A stretch of 64,000 nt of DNA from CAYRGQ01 sp964423925 (GTDB lineage Bacteria; Bacteroidota; Bacteroidia; Sphingobacteriales; Sphingobacteriaceae): assembly GCA_964423925.1 (NCBI GenBank), contig CAYRGQ010000002.1, positions 62,001-126,000 of the forward strand. Reading direction: 5' to 3'. Positions within the stretch are counted from its first letter, which is position 1; every line of letters begins with the position of its first letter. The notes beneath the pieces were generated by a model. That model did not search any database. It saw nothing but the letters and a program-made list of their open reading frames with translations, and was not told the DNA's origin. This document shows, one piece after another, positions 1 through 7,584 of this stretch. The position numbers and the translations under genes are program-made.

Positions 1-143
1 ACACACCCATCATTCCCGCCCATGTCGATCGGGAAATGGTCGCCAAATTTATTAAGGCGATGATGAAAGGTGATCCCGAATCAGCCAGCCTCACGCGTCA
101 GTTGTTGCGGCAGTTGATGAAGGGAGGTACGAGCTTCCTATAA
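1..143 (+). CDS. Thiamine-diphosphate-dependent enzyme, C-terminal fragment
   Basis: The window opens inside a gene read in the frame starting at base 3 and ending in TAA at 141-143. About 46 residues remain. They contain a PAHVDREMVAKFIKAM stretch followed by KGDPESA and a basic tail. This resembles the extreme C-terminus of pyruvate oxidase / acetolactate-synthase-like enzymes, where a Pro-rich turn precedes a helix with a MxKGDPE signature. No catalytic residue lies in the visible part, so the family call is tentative. It is 41 bases upstream of the DUF421 gene on the same strand and could be cotranscribed with it. Confidence 0.5.
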   Translation, partial: TPIIPAHVDREMVAKFIKAMMKGDPESASLTRQLLRQLMKGGTSFL

Positions 144-184
144 GAAATCTTCCGGCGCTGTATTCCTAAACAAAAAGGGCGAAA

Positions 185-862
185 ATGTCACTGTTTGAAA
201 AGATATTCATGGACGGCGTGGACACTAGCTTCCTGTCCGAAATCGCCATAAGGTCGGCGATCATGTTCTTTTTTATTTTGTGTGTACTCCGCCTGTCCGG
301 ACGTCGCGGCGTCAAGCAGCTGACGCTTTTTGAGGTGGCCATTATTCTAGGCTTGGGATCTGCCGCGGGCGACCCGATGTTTCAACCAGAGGTACCGGTA
401 CTCAACGCACTCGTCGTATTGGTCACCGTAGTTGTATTTTATAAGCTGGTGACGTGGGCGGCCGCACGCTTTGAGCCAATCAACAAGGCGCTGGAGGGCG
501 AAGCAAAGGTGATTATCCGCGATGGCATGTTTGACGTGGAGACTGAACGTAATGAACTTTTTTCCCAACAGGAGTTTTTCGCTGAACTACGCAATCAAAA
601 CGTGGAGCATCTCGGACAGGTACGCATTGCCTTATTGGAGGTAGACGGTACGATTAGCATTCTGTTTTATCCTTGCGAAGAGGTTAAATTGGGGCTACCG
701 CTTTTTCCTGACGATTACCGGCCTTTGAAAGCGAGCTTCGACCGTCCAGTCGCATGCATGTACTGCGGCTGCGTTATCGACAGCCTGCCCCATGCCGAGA
801 TACCGTGCGCCCGTTGCCAACATCGAAAATGGGCAATCGCCCTGAATAGAAAACGCATCTGA
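185..862 (+). CDS. DUF421 (YetF/YcaP-type) membrane protein with zinc-ribbon-like tail
   Basis: This 225-residue protein has hydrophobic segments at about residues 21-38, 47-62 and 71-92, followed by a soluble domain with GEAKVIIRDG near residue 105. That layout (three membrane helices, then a small alpha/beta domain) is the DUF421/YetF family, which is linked to spore or stress membrane functions in Bacillus and has no settled biochemical role. The tail carries C191-x2-C194 and C208-x2-C211, a pair of CxxC knuckles that could bind zinc and is not a constant part of the family. ATG at 185 is preceded by a weak AAAGGG. The next gene starts 10 bases downstream. Confidence 0.85.
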   Translation: MSLFEKIFMDGVDTSFLSEIAIRSAIMFFFILCVLRLSGRRGVKQLTLFEVAIILGLGSAAGDPMFQPEVPVLNALVVLVTVVVFYKLVTWAAARFEPINKALEGEAKVIIRDGMFDVETERNELFSQQEFFAELRNQNVEHLGQVRIALLEVDGTISILFYPCEEVKLGLPLFPDDYRPLKASFDRPVACMYCGCVIDSLPHAEIPCARCQHRKWAIALNRKRI

Positions 863-872
863 AGTCTACGTT

Positions 873-1418
873 ATGAGACCCGTCTTTACCTATCCATTAA
901 TCATCGCTACGTTTTTAACGGCTTCATGTCGAGAACACGCGCCGCGGTCGGTGGATGATGAACATATTCATGTCATTAGCGAACTGGTCGTCCTGCGCAC
1001 AGAGGGCCTCGCACTGGCGGAGGTCGCTGCTTCCGCCACCCGGGACGAGCAGGTCGGCCGGGCTATCGGACAGGTAAAAGCTTACTATATTGAAACCCAT
1101 CCAGCCTTTTTGAAGCTTTGCCAGGGGCAAGTTATCGTACTAGCACACGACGACTTCGCTACGATATGGGCGGCCGTAGAACACCAAATCCTTGGGGAAT
1201 CAGCATGTGTCGAAATGGCGTTCCTATCGCTATATACTGATCATACGGCACGGGAAATCGCTGCGTACGAGCGCGTACTGCGCAAGAGCTCGCAGGAAGA
1301 CCTATACGCTTTCGCCTTGCGCGCGCTGCCTGGGCTTTACCATCAGCAACGGGAAATCTCCGCTATCGTCCACAAGCACGCGTGTCGAGACAGTACACTT
1401 CCCGTCGCGGGCCAATGA
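873..1418 (+). CDS. Diverged DUF4142-like lipoprotein
   Basis: A 181-residue protein with a short signal sequence ending in the lipobox TASC (Cys19), so it is probably a lipoprotein. The rest is helical. The segment ending FALRALPGLYHQQ matches the C-terminal helix pattern of DUF4142 proteins (FAxxxLPxLxxHL), and the TDH before it sits where the family has a conserved DH or H. The fit is weaker than for the clear DUF4142 protein at 8167-8772. DUF4142 folds as a ferritin-like four-helix bundle of unknown function and is often found among stress genes. It lies 10 bases after the DUF421 gene and is probably cotranscribed. Confidence 0.6.
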   Translation: MRPVFTYPLIIATFLTASCREHAPRSVDDEHIHVISELVVLRTEGLALAEVAASATRDEQVGRAIGQVKAYYIETHPAFLKLCQGQVIVLAHDDFATIWAAVEHQILGESACVEMAFLSLYTDHTAREIAAYERVLRKSSQEDLYAFALRALPGLYHQQREISAIVHKHACRDSTLPVAGQ

Positions 1419-1507
1419 CACTTACTACAACCTTACCAGTAAACATACGGAGGCGCGCGAGTTTAATACGCGTTTTGAAAGAATTCTCAACATTTTGGCT
1501 CCTAATT

Positions 1508-1530
1508 GCATTTTATGTATAGCAAAATGC
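1508..1530. promoter_or_regulatory. Inverted repeat GCATTTT-N9-AAAATGC upstream of the CsbD-containing gene
   Basis: GCATTTT at 1508-1514 is matched by its exact reverse complement AAAATGC at 1524-1530. It lies about 45 bases upstream of the ATG at 1572, is AT-rich and has no U-tract, so an operator is more likely than a terminator. The regulator is unknown. Confidence 0.4.
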
Positions 1531-1571
1531 GCATAGTACATTCAATTCATTGTAATATAATAAAGGAAAGC

Positions 1572-2102
1572 ATGGAACAACCGAAAGGCACGAATCCGAC
1601 ACGAAGCAGTCAACAAGCGAATCAGCAAGGGGCTCCCAAAGAAGGTGAGTACACGAAAAAAATAAAGCAACTGACGTCACAAGCTCCATCCAAACTTTAT
1701 CTATGCGCAGCAGTTACCGTGATGGCGGCGGCGCTGACGTTGAGGTGCTTGGGACAGAAGCAGACGGCATTGTTCGTAGGCCAGTGGGCCTCGCCATTTC
1801 TGCTTTTAGGCATCTACAATAAGATTGTCAAGACTCAGGGACACGACGCTGTTTCTGCCCCGGCGGATGAGCCAATGAAGCACGGGAATAGGAAAAACAA
1901 TAAGGAGGAACATAAGATGAACAAATTAACATGGAAAGGGCGCTGGAACGAACTGAAAGGAAAAGTGAAACAACAGTACGGCGAACTCACCGATGATGAC
2001 TTGACTTACGTAGAAGGTAAGGAAGATGAGTTGCTCGGACGCTTGCAACAACGTACTGGCAAAACGAAAGACGAGGTTGAGTCATGGTTAAATGGCTTAT
2101 AG
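1572..2102 (+). CDS. Membrane protein in frame with a CsbD domain (possible fusion)
   Basis: The frame opens with ATG at 1572, preceded by AAAGGAAAG, and runs without a stop to 2102 (176 residues). Residues 1-35 are polar. Residues about 43-80 hold two hydrophobic segments ending LLLGIYNKIVK, a recurring small Bacteroidota membrane protein of unknown function. Residues about 85-115 are a polar linker. The last 61 residues are a complete CsbD domain. The CsbD part has its own strong ribosome site and start at 1917, so the frame may encode two proteins: a readthrough fusion and free CsbD. Transcription ends at the terminator just downstream. The membrane segment normally ends shortly after the GHD seen here, so loss of its stop codon is a plausible origin. 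Confidence 0.7.
   Translation: MEQPKGTNPTRSSQQANQQGAPKEGEYTKKIKQLTSQAPSKLYLCAAVTVMAAALTLRCLGQKQTALFVGQWASPFLLLGIYNKIVKTQGHDAVSAPADEPMKHGNRKNNKEEHKMNKLTWKGRWNELKGKVKQQYGELTDDDLTYVEGKEDELLGRLQQRTGKTKDEVESWLNGL
1917..2102 (+). CDS. CsbD family stress protein (internal start)
   Basis: ATG at 1917 lies 8 bases after AAGGAGG (1902-1908), the strongest Shine-Dalgarno in this region. The 61-residue product begins MNKLTWKGRWNELKGKVKQ and ends in TKDEVESWL, which is a full-length CsbD domain (WNxxKGKVKQxxGxLTDDDL signature). CsbD proteins are small, soluble, abundant and induced by general stress in Bacillus and many Gram-negatives; their activity is unknown. It is the 3' part of the longer frame that starts at 1572, so translation could be independent, coupled or as a fusion. 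I think independent initiation is most likely because of the ribosome site. Confidence 0.85.
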   Translation: MNKLTWKGRWNELKGKVKQQYGELTDDDLTYVEGKEDELLGRLQQRTGKTKDEVESWLNGL

Positions 2103-2121
2103 CAGCAACCAGAAAAAGAAA

Positions 2122-2148
2122 AGCGGGCTTTGGCGCCCGCTTTTTTTT
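2122..2148 (+). terminator. Rho-independent terminator after the CsbD gene, probably bidirectional
   Basis: AGCGGGC and GCCCGCT pair around a short loop, followed by eight T residues at 2141-2148. The A-rich run at 2111-2122 supplies a U-tract on the opposite strand, so it may also end the copper operon coming from the right. Confidence 0.85.
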
Positions 2149-2193
2149 GGCTCACTCTTCAGTGGGCCTTTTTTGCTGCTTACCACATCGGCA

Positions 2194-3216
2194 TTACTCC
2201 GTCCGGCCGGTGAATTCAGGATCGCTGAGCGTTTGCAGGAACGCGATGAGGTCATCCTTTTCCCGTTCGCTAAGCTGGATTCGGTTCCCGTTTTTTCGCA
2301 GTACCGGATCAAGGTTTTCGGCATCGATGACGCCGGAATCCAGGTAGTCGAGCAGGGAGCGCAGGGTCGGGAACTGGCCAAAACTGCCGTAGGGCGCAGT
2401 ATAGGCGACGTTGCGGAGTGATGGTACCCGAAAACGCATGTAGTCGTCCGCGAGACCCGTTACACGCGCACGCCCTGCCTCTTGTGAGCTTGGATTCACG
2501 GGAAACCCGATGTTGCGAAAACTCTGATCCGTGAACAATTCCGACTCATGGCAGGTTTCGCATTTTGCCTGGAACACACCATAGCCTCGCGCCTCACTAT
2601 CCGTAAATTCTTCAACCCCCAAGCGGGTAACGTGGTCATACTTGCTGTTTGCCGAGATGAGCGTGTATTGATATTGCGCTAGGCTACGGTAAATCCGCTC
2701 CGGTGTAATCTCATCGTCACCGAATGCCTGCCGGAATAATGCAGGGTAAGTCGCATCCTTCTGCAGCTTAGCAATGATCGCTAAGACGGAGGAATCCATC
2801 TCTTCGTGCGTAATGATCGGTACTAACGGCTGTTTTTCGAGCTGGAGCATGCTTCCATCCCAATTGTACACCCGCATAAACGCCAAATTTTGGATAGGTG
2901 GCGTATTGCGTAGGCCTACCCGCCCATGGACGCCAATGGCTTGGACTTGGTTGTCGGCAAATGCATTCGATGGGTTGTGGCAGCTCGCGCATGAAATGGT
3001 GTTATTACCGCTCAATTTCTTTTCATGGAAAAGTTTTTCGCCCAAGGCCACGCCATATCGGGTGGGCTTGTTGTCCGATACGGCTTCGTTCAACGAAGGA
3101 AAGCCCTGCGGGACATTCAGCGGAAACTCCGGGTTGTCCCACACGAACGATTGCTCCTCTCGGGAGCAGGCCCAAGTCAGTACAGCGAGCAGAAAAAGGG
3201 CAGCAAGCTTTTTCAT
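2194..3216 (-). CDS. Di-haem MauG/cytochrome c peroxidase-family protein, MbnH-like
   Basis: A 340-residue lipoprotein (signal to Cys17, TWAC). It has two c-type haem sites, CASCH at residues 76-80 and CETCH at 219-223, with the spacing of bacterial di-haem peroxidases (CcpA/MauG family). In this family MbnH oxidises a tryptophan of its partner MbnP to kynurenine in a copper-binding site. The gene lies directly after an MbnP homologue (18-base gap), which argues for MbnH-like modification rather than simple peroxide removal. It is the last gene of the six-gene minus-strand copper operon. Peroxidase activity cannot be excluded from sequence. Cytochrome maturation and export to the periplasm are implied by the haem motifs and signal. 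Confidence 0.85.
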   Translation of the reverse strand: MKKLAALFLLAVLTWACSREEQSFVWDNPEFPLNVPQGFPSLNEAVSDNKPTRYGVALGEKLFHEKKLSGNNTISCASCHNPSNAFADNQVQAIGVHGRVGLRNTPPIQNLAFMRVYNWDGSMLQLEKQPLVPIITHEEMDSSVLAIIAKLQKDATYPALFRQAFGDDEITPERIYRSLAQYQYTLISANSKYDHVTRLGVEEFTDSEARGYGVFQAKCETCHESELFTDQSFRNIGFPVNPSSQEAGRARVTGLADDYMRFRVPSLRNVAYTAPYGSFGQFPTLRSLLDYLDSGVIDAENLDPVLRKNGNRIQLSEREKDDLIAFLQTLSDPEFTGRTE

Positions 3217-3234
3217 ACGTAACCTTCCAACAGG

Positions 3235-4083
3235 TTAATGTTCTACGCTTTCTATTGAGAACATGCCCACCTTGTCGTTCTGGCCGTCACCACCGAGGTT
3301 GTCGACGAAGAGGACCATATTGAGCGCTGTATGCACACTAGGCGTCGCGTTGTCTGCCCCCAGGACAATCGTGTTGGCGTTTCCGCTGAGCAGCTTGTCA
3401 AAATCAGCCCGGATGGTAATACGTGGCGCCAGCTCGCCCACCACGGCGGGTTGCGGGAGAGGTAACGTGATATCCCGGTATGCGTCCACGCCTTGCGTGT
3501 ACGACGTATTATCGTCTTTATCGCCCTCTACCGTGCTCCCGGTATGCACGGAAAGCGTCTTACGGTCCACATCATAAAAACCCTCAATCTTCACAAAACG
3601 GTATCCGGCCCCCCACTCCCACATCATTTCTGTATCATTCGCCCCCGCCTCAGCATAAAACTTAGGGAATTTCACCTCGTCGGCCGTGTTTATGGTTGAC
3701 TGGACCCCAAGACCGAACTTGATTTGACGGTACTCACCCGCTGGAATGGCCTGCAATACGTATTCCAACGTTTGTGGCTTCGCCTGGTTCACCACCGTGG
3801 CGCCTTTGTCCAAGTTGTCCGTTTGATAGCCGACCTCGGTGCCGTCGGCCTTCACGAGTCGAATGTTACTAATCACGTATTTCAATTCCGAAAAATAATG
3901 GGTTTGTCCCGCCGCGGAGGTATGCACGGTGGGATTACCGGCGCTCGATTGTGCCAGGATGATGGGCGCGTCTTTAAAGGTGTTGTTGAATCGTAGGGTC
4001 ATCGAAGGGGCGTCGCTCTTGCTGCAGGCCATTCCTGCCGCCACTGTGATCATAAGAAAGAGAAGTCTATGTAGTGTTTTCAT
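3235..4083 (-). CDS. MbnP family copper-binding lipoprotein
   Basis: A 282-residue protein with a lipoprotein signal ending GMAC (Cys20). The body shows MbnP hallmarks: an early FNNTF strand, HYFSELKYVISNIRL near residues 62-76, and MMWEWGAGYRFVKIEG at 153-168. In characterised MbnP a Trp of this type of region is converted to kynurenine by the di-haem MbnH and the site binds copper. The candidates here are Trp155 and Trp157. The di-haem partner is encoded immediately downstream and an OprC-like TonB receptor upstream. No methanobactin biosynthesis gene is visible. Predicted role: outer-surface or periplasmic copper carrier or sensor. Family membership is fairly sure; the modification is inferred. 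Confidence 0.85.
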   Translation of the reverse strand: MKTLHRLLFLMITVAAGMACSKSDAPSMTLRFNNTFKDAPIILAQSSAGNPTVHTSAAGQTHYFSELKYVISNIRLVKADGTEVGYQTDNLDKGATVVNQAKPQTLEYVLQAIPAGEYRQIKFGLGVQSTINTADEVKFPKFYAEAGANDTEMMWEWGAGYRFVKIEGFYDVDRKTLSVHTGSTVEGDKDDNTSYTQGVDAYRDITLPLPQPAVVGELAPRITIRADFDKLLSGNANTIVLGADNATPSVHTALNMVLFVDNLGGDGQNDKVGMFSIESVEH

Positions 4084-4100
4084 GTGTGTTTTTTTTAATG

Positions 4101-4511
4101 TTAAACGTGTACATGGGAGTTGTCGATTAAGGTCGAGAGAATGTGGGTGGCATCCGTCTCCCGAATCGGAGGCGGCACGGCAATCGTGAGGTAAGGCGAT
4201 TGGTAGGCGTCAGTACGATACGTATGCTTCGATTTATCGCCAATCGCGGTCGAAATAGGGCTCAGCGTAGGAAATCCGGGAACCCAAAGATCAACGTGCG
4301 GGTACACATTCCCGTCCGTCTCGCCTGTCTTTTCCAACTGCTTCTTCAGATAGCAGCGCGCTTCGCATTGCAACTCCGGCTGGCTTGTATTGACGCAAAA
4401 TGCAGCCGCCAGCTCGGCACGGTGCAACGTGTAATGTGCCACGATGATCGCAGGCTGAAAGCCGATCAGGATAGTCAGGTTTATCATCAATATCCACAGC
4501 GCTCGGGCCAT
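4101..4511 (-). CDS. Small three-cysteine membrane-anchored protein, copper operon
   Basis: A 136-residue protein with one hydrophobic N-terminal segment (about residues 5-25), then C39-x9-C49-x3-C53 in the pattern CVNTSQPELQCEARCYLKK. The C-terminal 75 residues are low in recognisable features, rich in Pro, Ser, Thr and Asp, and contain several His. A second copy of the same cysteine pattern is encoded at 7585-7953 in the same operon. Proteins with this motif recur in Bacteroidota beside TonB receptors but I know of no assigned function. The invariant cysteines, extracytoplasmic orientation and neighbours suggest metal (copper) binding or delivery. It sits 4 bases after the TonB receptor gene. 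Confidence 0.65.
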   Translation of the reverse strand: MARALWILMINLTILIGFQPAIIVAHYTLHRAELAAAFCVNTSQPELQCEARCYLKKQLEKTGETDGNVYPHVDLWVPGFPTLSPISTAIGDKSKHTYRTDAYQSPYLTIAVPPPIRETDATHILSTLIDNSHVHV

Positions 4512-4515
4512 CTCA

Positions 4516-6507
4516 CTAAAATTTCAATTGCAAGGCCGTGAAGACATTGCGCCCCATTCTTGGGATATTACCCCAATCGGCATAGGTGCTGTAATATTTA
4601 TTGAGTAGGTTTTCAGCTCCGATTTGTACCTTGGCGCTGATAGCCTTCACCGAAAACGTATAATCGGCCGAAAGATTCCAAATACCGTAGGCGGGCGTAC
4701 CGTCTTCACCGTATTCCGGGCTGTGGTGATGCTGGGCGAAATCGCACTGTAGGACCGTGCCGATCCCAAATCGACCATACATGTAATGCAACGCCGTCTG
4801 GTAGCTTAGCGGGCGAATGAACGGCAGGTTACCACCTTGGCTATCCTTTGCCCGGGCATACGTCATCGTACCCTCCCAGTGTAGGTGCGGCAGGATGTCA
4901 TAATCGGCTTTGAAGGACAAGTTAAAAAGCCGCGCGTATTCAAGTGCGGTGTATCCTTTGACGCCTACAGATTGGTAGTTCATGGGACTGCCTAAGTTCA
5001 GTATGCGCCCTACTATGTAGTTTTCGATGTGGAAATAGTTCGCGCTAAGCGACAAGCCCAACCGTTGCATTTGAAAGGCTGCCCGTGCATTGGCCTCGTA
5101 CGCAATTTCATTCGGCAAGTCGGGATTACCAATATAATCATAGCGGTCGAAACTGTTGTAGATATAATATCCATATCCTTCGGATACCGAGGGGGCGCGG
5201 TGTCCATAACCGATTCCAAGGTCGAATTCGAAGTGTTGTATTCGCCCACCATAGCTGGCGTGCAGACCCGGCAGGAGCCGGCTTTTTTCTTGCGAGGACT
5301 CGGGATAGAAGATGCGATTAAATTCAGGATATTTTGCGTGATTATAATGCCATCCCAACGTGCCACCGAAATTTATTTGGCTATCGTCAGAAAGGTGCCA
5401 CGCATTGCTAATCGACGCACCGGAAAACCGCATGGTCACCCACGGCCAGCTGTACGCAAACATCGTTTTGTTTCCCCCTTCCTGCGGATACATAGTCATC
5501 TCCGCGATCGACACGTTCTCGTATAGGTTGAGTTGGATTTCAGCGGTGTAATCGCCCTGCATGAGATTCACGTTAGACACCAGTCCATAGGTAGTGCTCC
5601 ACCCAGGCATGTCCATGTGCACCAGGTTTTCGGGCCGCTTGGTGTCATCCATATAATGTTCTGTCGCATTGAAGTACAGTTTAGTGTCCCACACTTTCGC
5701 CACGCTTGCCTCGAACAGCTGTTTGTAGGCAGCCGAGGCGATCAGCGTTCGCGAGAGCCACAGGTCCATCGGCAATGCGGGATAACCCACGTCGGACGCC
5801 TTATCAAAAATCGCATCCACGCGCACTGAGGAGAGTGGACTGGTCTTGTAGGCAAACCCCAACGACCCGTTTAATTTATTATACTGCGAATGACCTACCT
5901 CTACGCCATTTCCTGCGTAGTAATTGCCCGCGTTACGGAATGCGATGCTGCCCTCCGCTACCAGCTTTTCGCCTGAAAACGCTAGGTTTCCCAAGTGCAC
6001 AAATTGCCTGCTATTGGATTCAAATCCGGCCTGGTAAGCCCCGCCCCATCGCTTCTCAAGTCCGAACGGCGTTTGCTTTCGGCGCATATTGATGCTGCCC
6101 GCCACGGTGGCGCCGTGCATGCTGCCCGACTGGCCCGAACTGATGTCTATCGTTGCCAAGTTGTTGCTTTCCACGTAGGACGTCACCGGATCCATCTTGT
6201 CCGTACACGCCCCGAATATATGCATGCCGTCTATGGTTATCACCGACCGCTCCGTGCTCATGTTATTGAGCAGCGGTTCCCAAGCGTAGGAACCCCGCTT
6301 TATGAAGCTTATTTGCTCCGAAGAAGCCAAGAACTCATCGACAGAAACAGCCATCTTCATATCGGTTTCAATCTTACGTTTGACTTTTGCCGAAACTTCG
6401 ACCTCACCAATGCGACGGGTCGTGTCGGCTGTGCCATGGTCATGCTGACCCAGGACTTGATGGGTATACAGCACAAAAAAGAGCGTGATTGCTAGTGTCG
6501 TCTTCAT
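4516..6507 (-). CDS. TonB-dependent copper receptor, OprC/NosA-like
   Basis: A 663-residue outer-membrane receptor with a signal peptide (cleavage probably after VLG20, leaving an N-terminus QHDHG), a plug domain and a beta-barrel ending in LQLKF with terminal Phe. The plug has GACTDKMDPVTSY at residues 99-111, giving C101 and M105 in a CxxxM arrangement. The barrel has H284-Y-M286 (HxM, followed by DD). In Pseudomonas OprC a CxxxM pair in the plug and an HxM pair about 180 residues later form the high-affinity copper site. Spacing here is 183 residues. A HHH run in a late loop may also help. It is therefore predicted to import copper rather than a siderophore. It is the third gene of the operon; no SusD partner is present. 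Confidence 0.9.
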   Translation of the reverse strand: MKTTLAITLFFVLYTHQVLGQHDHGTADTTRRIGEVEVSAKVKRKIETDMKMAVSVDEFLASSEQISFIKRGSYAWEPLLNNMSTERSVITIDGMHIFGACTDKMDPVTSYVESNNLATIDISSGQSGSMHGATVAGSINMRRKQTPFGLEKRWGGAYQAGFESNSRQFVHLGNLAFSGEKLVAEGSIAFRNAGNYYAGNGVEVGHSQYNKLNGSLGFAYKTSPLSSVRVDAIFDKASDVGYPALPMDLWLSRTLIASAAYKQLFEASVAKVWDTKLYFNATEHYMDDTKRPENLVHMDMPGWSTTYGLVSNVNLMQGDYTAEIQLNLYENVSIAEMTMYPQEGGNKTMFAYSWPWVTMRFSGASISNAWHLSDDSQINFGGTLGWHYNHAKYPEFNRIFYPESSQEKSRLLPGLHASYGGRIQHFEFDLGIGYGHRAPSVSEGYGYYIYNSFDRYDYIGNPDLPNEIAYEANARAAFQMQRLGLSLSANYFHIENYIVGRILNLGSPMNYQSVGVKGYTALEYARLFNLSFKADYDILPHLHWEGTMTYARAKDSQGGNLPFIRPLSYQTALHYMYGRFGIGTVLQCDFAQHHHSPEYGEDGTPAYGIWNLSADYTFSVKAISAKVQIGAENLLNKYYSTYADWGNIPRMGRNVFTALQLKF

Positions 6508-6513
6508 GGTATG

Positions 6514-7392
6514 CTAAAATGAAATATCAATGTGTAATTCACTTTTGGTGCCCACGACGCCGGGTGTGAAATCCGGAGGCACTGATGTTCCCTTGAGCAC
6601 CTGGCCATCTGGATCGAGCAGGATGAAGTTCAACGTCCAGTTTCCCGTCATGGTATAGTTCACCACGCCCTGGTAAAAGCCGTCGTCGCGCTGCGTCAAA
6701 TCCCGATTATTCGGTGACGAATGGTTGCCCATTGATGCTTCCGGCATGCGCGGATCCAGTAAAAGCGTGTAGCCATCGACCGAAGTGTAGGCAGACTCGT
6801 CTTCATCGTAGCGATAGATGCCTGCTACCAAGTCATTCTCTCCCACCTGGGGATTTTGTGGCTCGACCAAGGCGATGAGATACTGTCGCCCATCCTTATC
6901 CGAAAAAGCAATGTGGTGGCGATTCTCATTGGGCTGGGGCTCGACGGTCACCGGTAGCGGCAAGTTATGCGACTGTCCGCCGATGGTAGTCGAAACATGG
7001 CATGTCCACCTTCCTGCCGCGCTACTGGGAGACGTAAATACCGCATAACCTGAAAAATATGGGCCTTCCGCCACATATTCCAACGCATGGGGGTGTGGGC
7101 CACTGTGTTCATGACCTTGGCCATCCGTATGCACGGGCAGCAGCGTAGCGGCAGATCCGGGAAAAGGTGCGCCCGAAACACGCAGCCGAATCGCATTATA
7201 ACCCGTATAAAGCGATCCCTGTTGAGCCTCGAGACTAAACACATAGTCGCCATGTTGCGCACGCGCGACCTCCCTAAAGTGGTTAGAATCGGGAACTACC
7301 GTCTCCAATTCTTCTTTGTAATTGGTCTTTTCCTTGGTACAGGCGCCTATTAGCGCCCCCAAAACCGAGAAAACTATAATCGTTTTTCGCAT
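6514..7392 (-). CDS. FixH/YtkA-like His-rich lipoprotein
   Basis: A 292-residue lipoprotein (lipobox GAC, Cys18). Residues about 45-110 form one beta-rich YtkA/FixH-like unit and residues about 210-290 look like a second (DGFYQGVVNYTMTGNWTLNF). Between residues 88 and 102 there is a His cluster (H88, H94, H96, H100, H102) in a loop HTDGQGHEHSGPHPH. YtkA/FixH-like domains occur in copper-handling and cytochrome-oxidase assembly proteins, so copper binding at the cell surface or periplasm is a reasonable guess. The gene ends 6 bases before the TonB receptor start, so the two are almost certainly cotranscribed. There is a 192-base gap upstream to the first operon gene in which I see no coding potential. 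Confidence 0.65.
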   Translation of the reverse strand: MRKTIIVFSVLGALIGACTKEKTNYKEELETVVPDSNHFREVARAQHGDYVFSLEAQQGSLYTGYNAIRLRVSGAPFPGSAATLLPVHTDGQGHEHSGPHPHALEYVAEGPYFSGYAVFTSPSSAAGRWTCHVSTTIGGQSHNLPLPVTVEPQPNENRHHIAFSDKDGRQYLIALVEPQNPQVGENDLVAGIYRYDEDESAYTSVDGYTLLLDPRMPEASMGNHSSPNNRDLTQRDDGFYQGVVNYTMTGNWTLNFILLDPDGQVLKGTSVPPDFTPGVVGTKSELHIDISF

Positions 7393-7584
7393 GTAATAGC
7401 GTAGTTAGTAAACAAAGGTGGTGTAAGGGTGAGCTACAGCGGGGATATGGACAATGATTCCATCGGGAAGTACCACGGGCGAGTGCAGGTCAGCATGCTG
7501 CTATGCGTTCTCCATAGGTGACACGAACCAGTAGATGGATGCGCGTCCGGTGTTATCCGCGAAGTAGCGAGTGGAAAGTGGTAA

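Noticed and set aside
1192..1536. Open frame on the plus strand overlapping the end of the DUF4142-like gene
   Set aside because: It lies in another frame of a supported gene, with a composition unlike the neighbours and no family resemblance.
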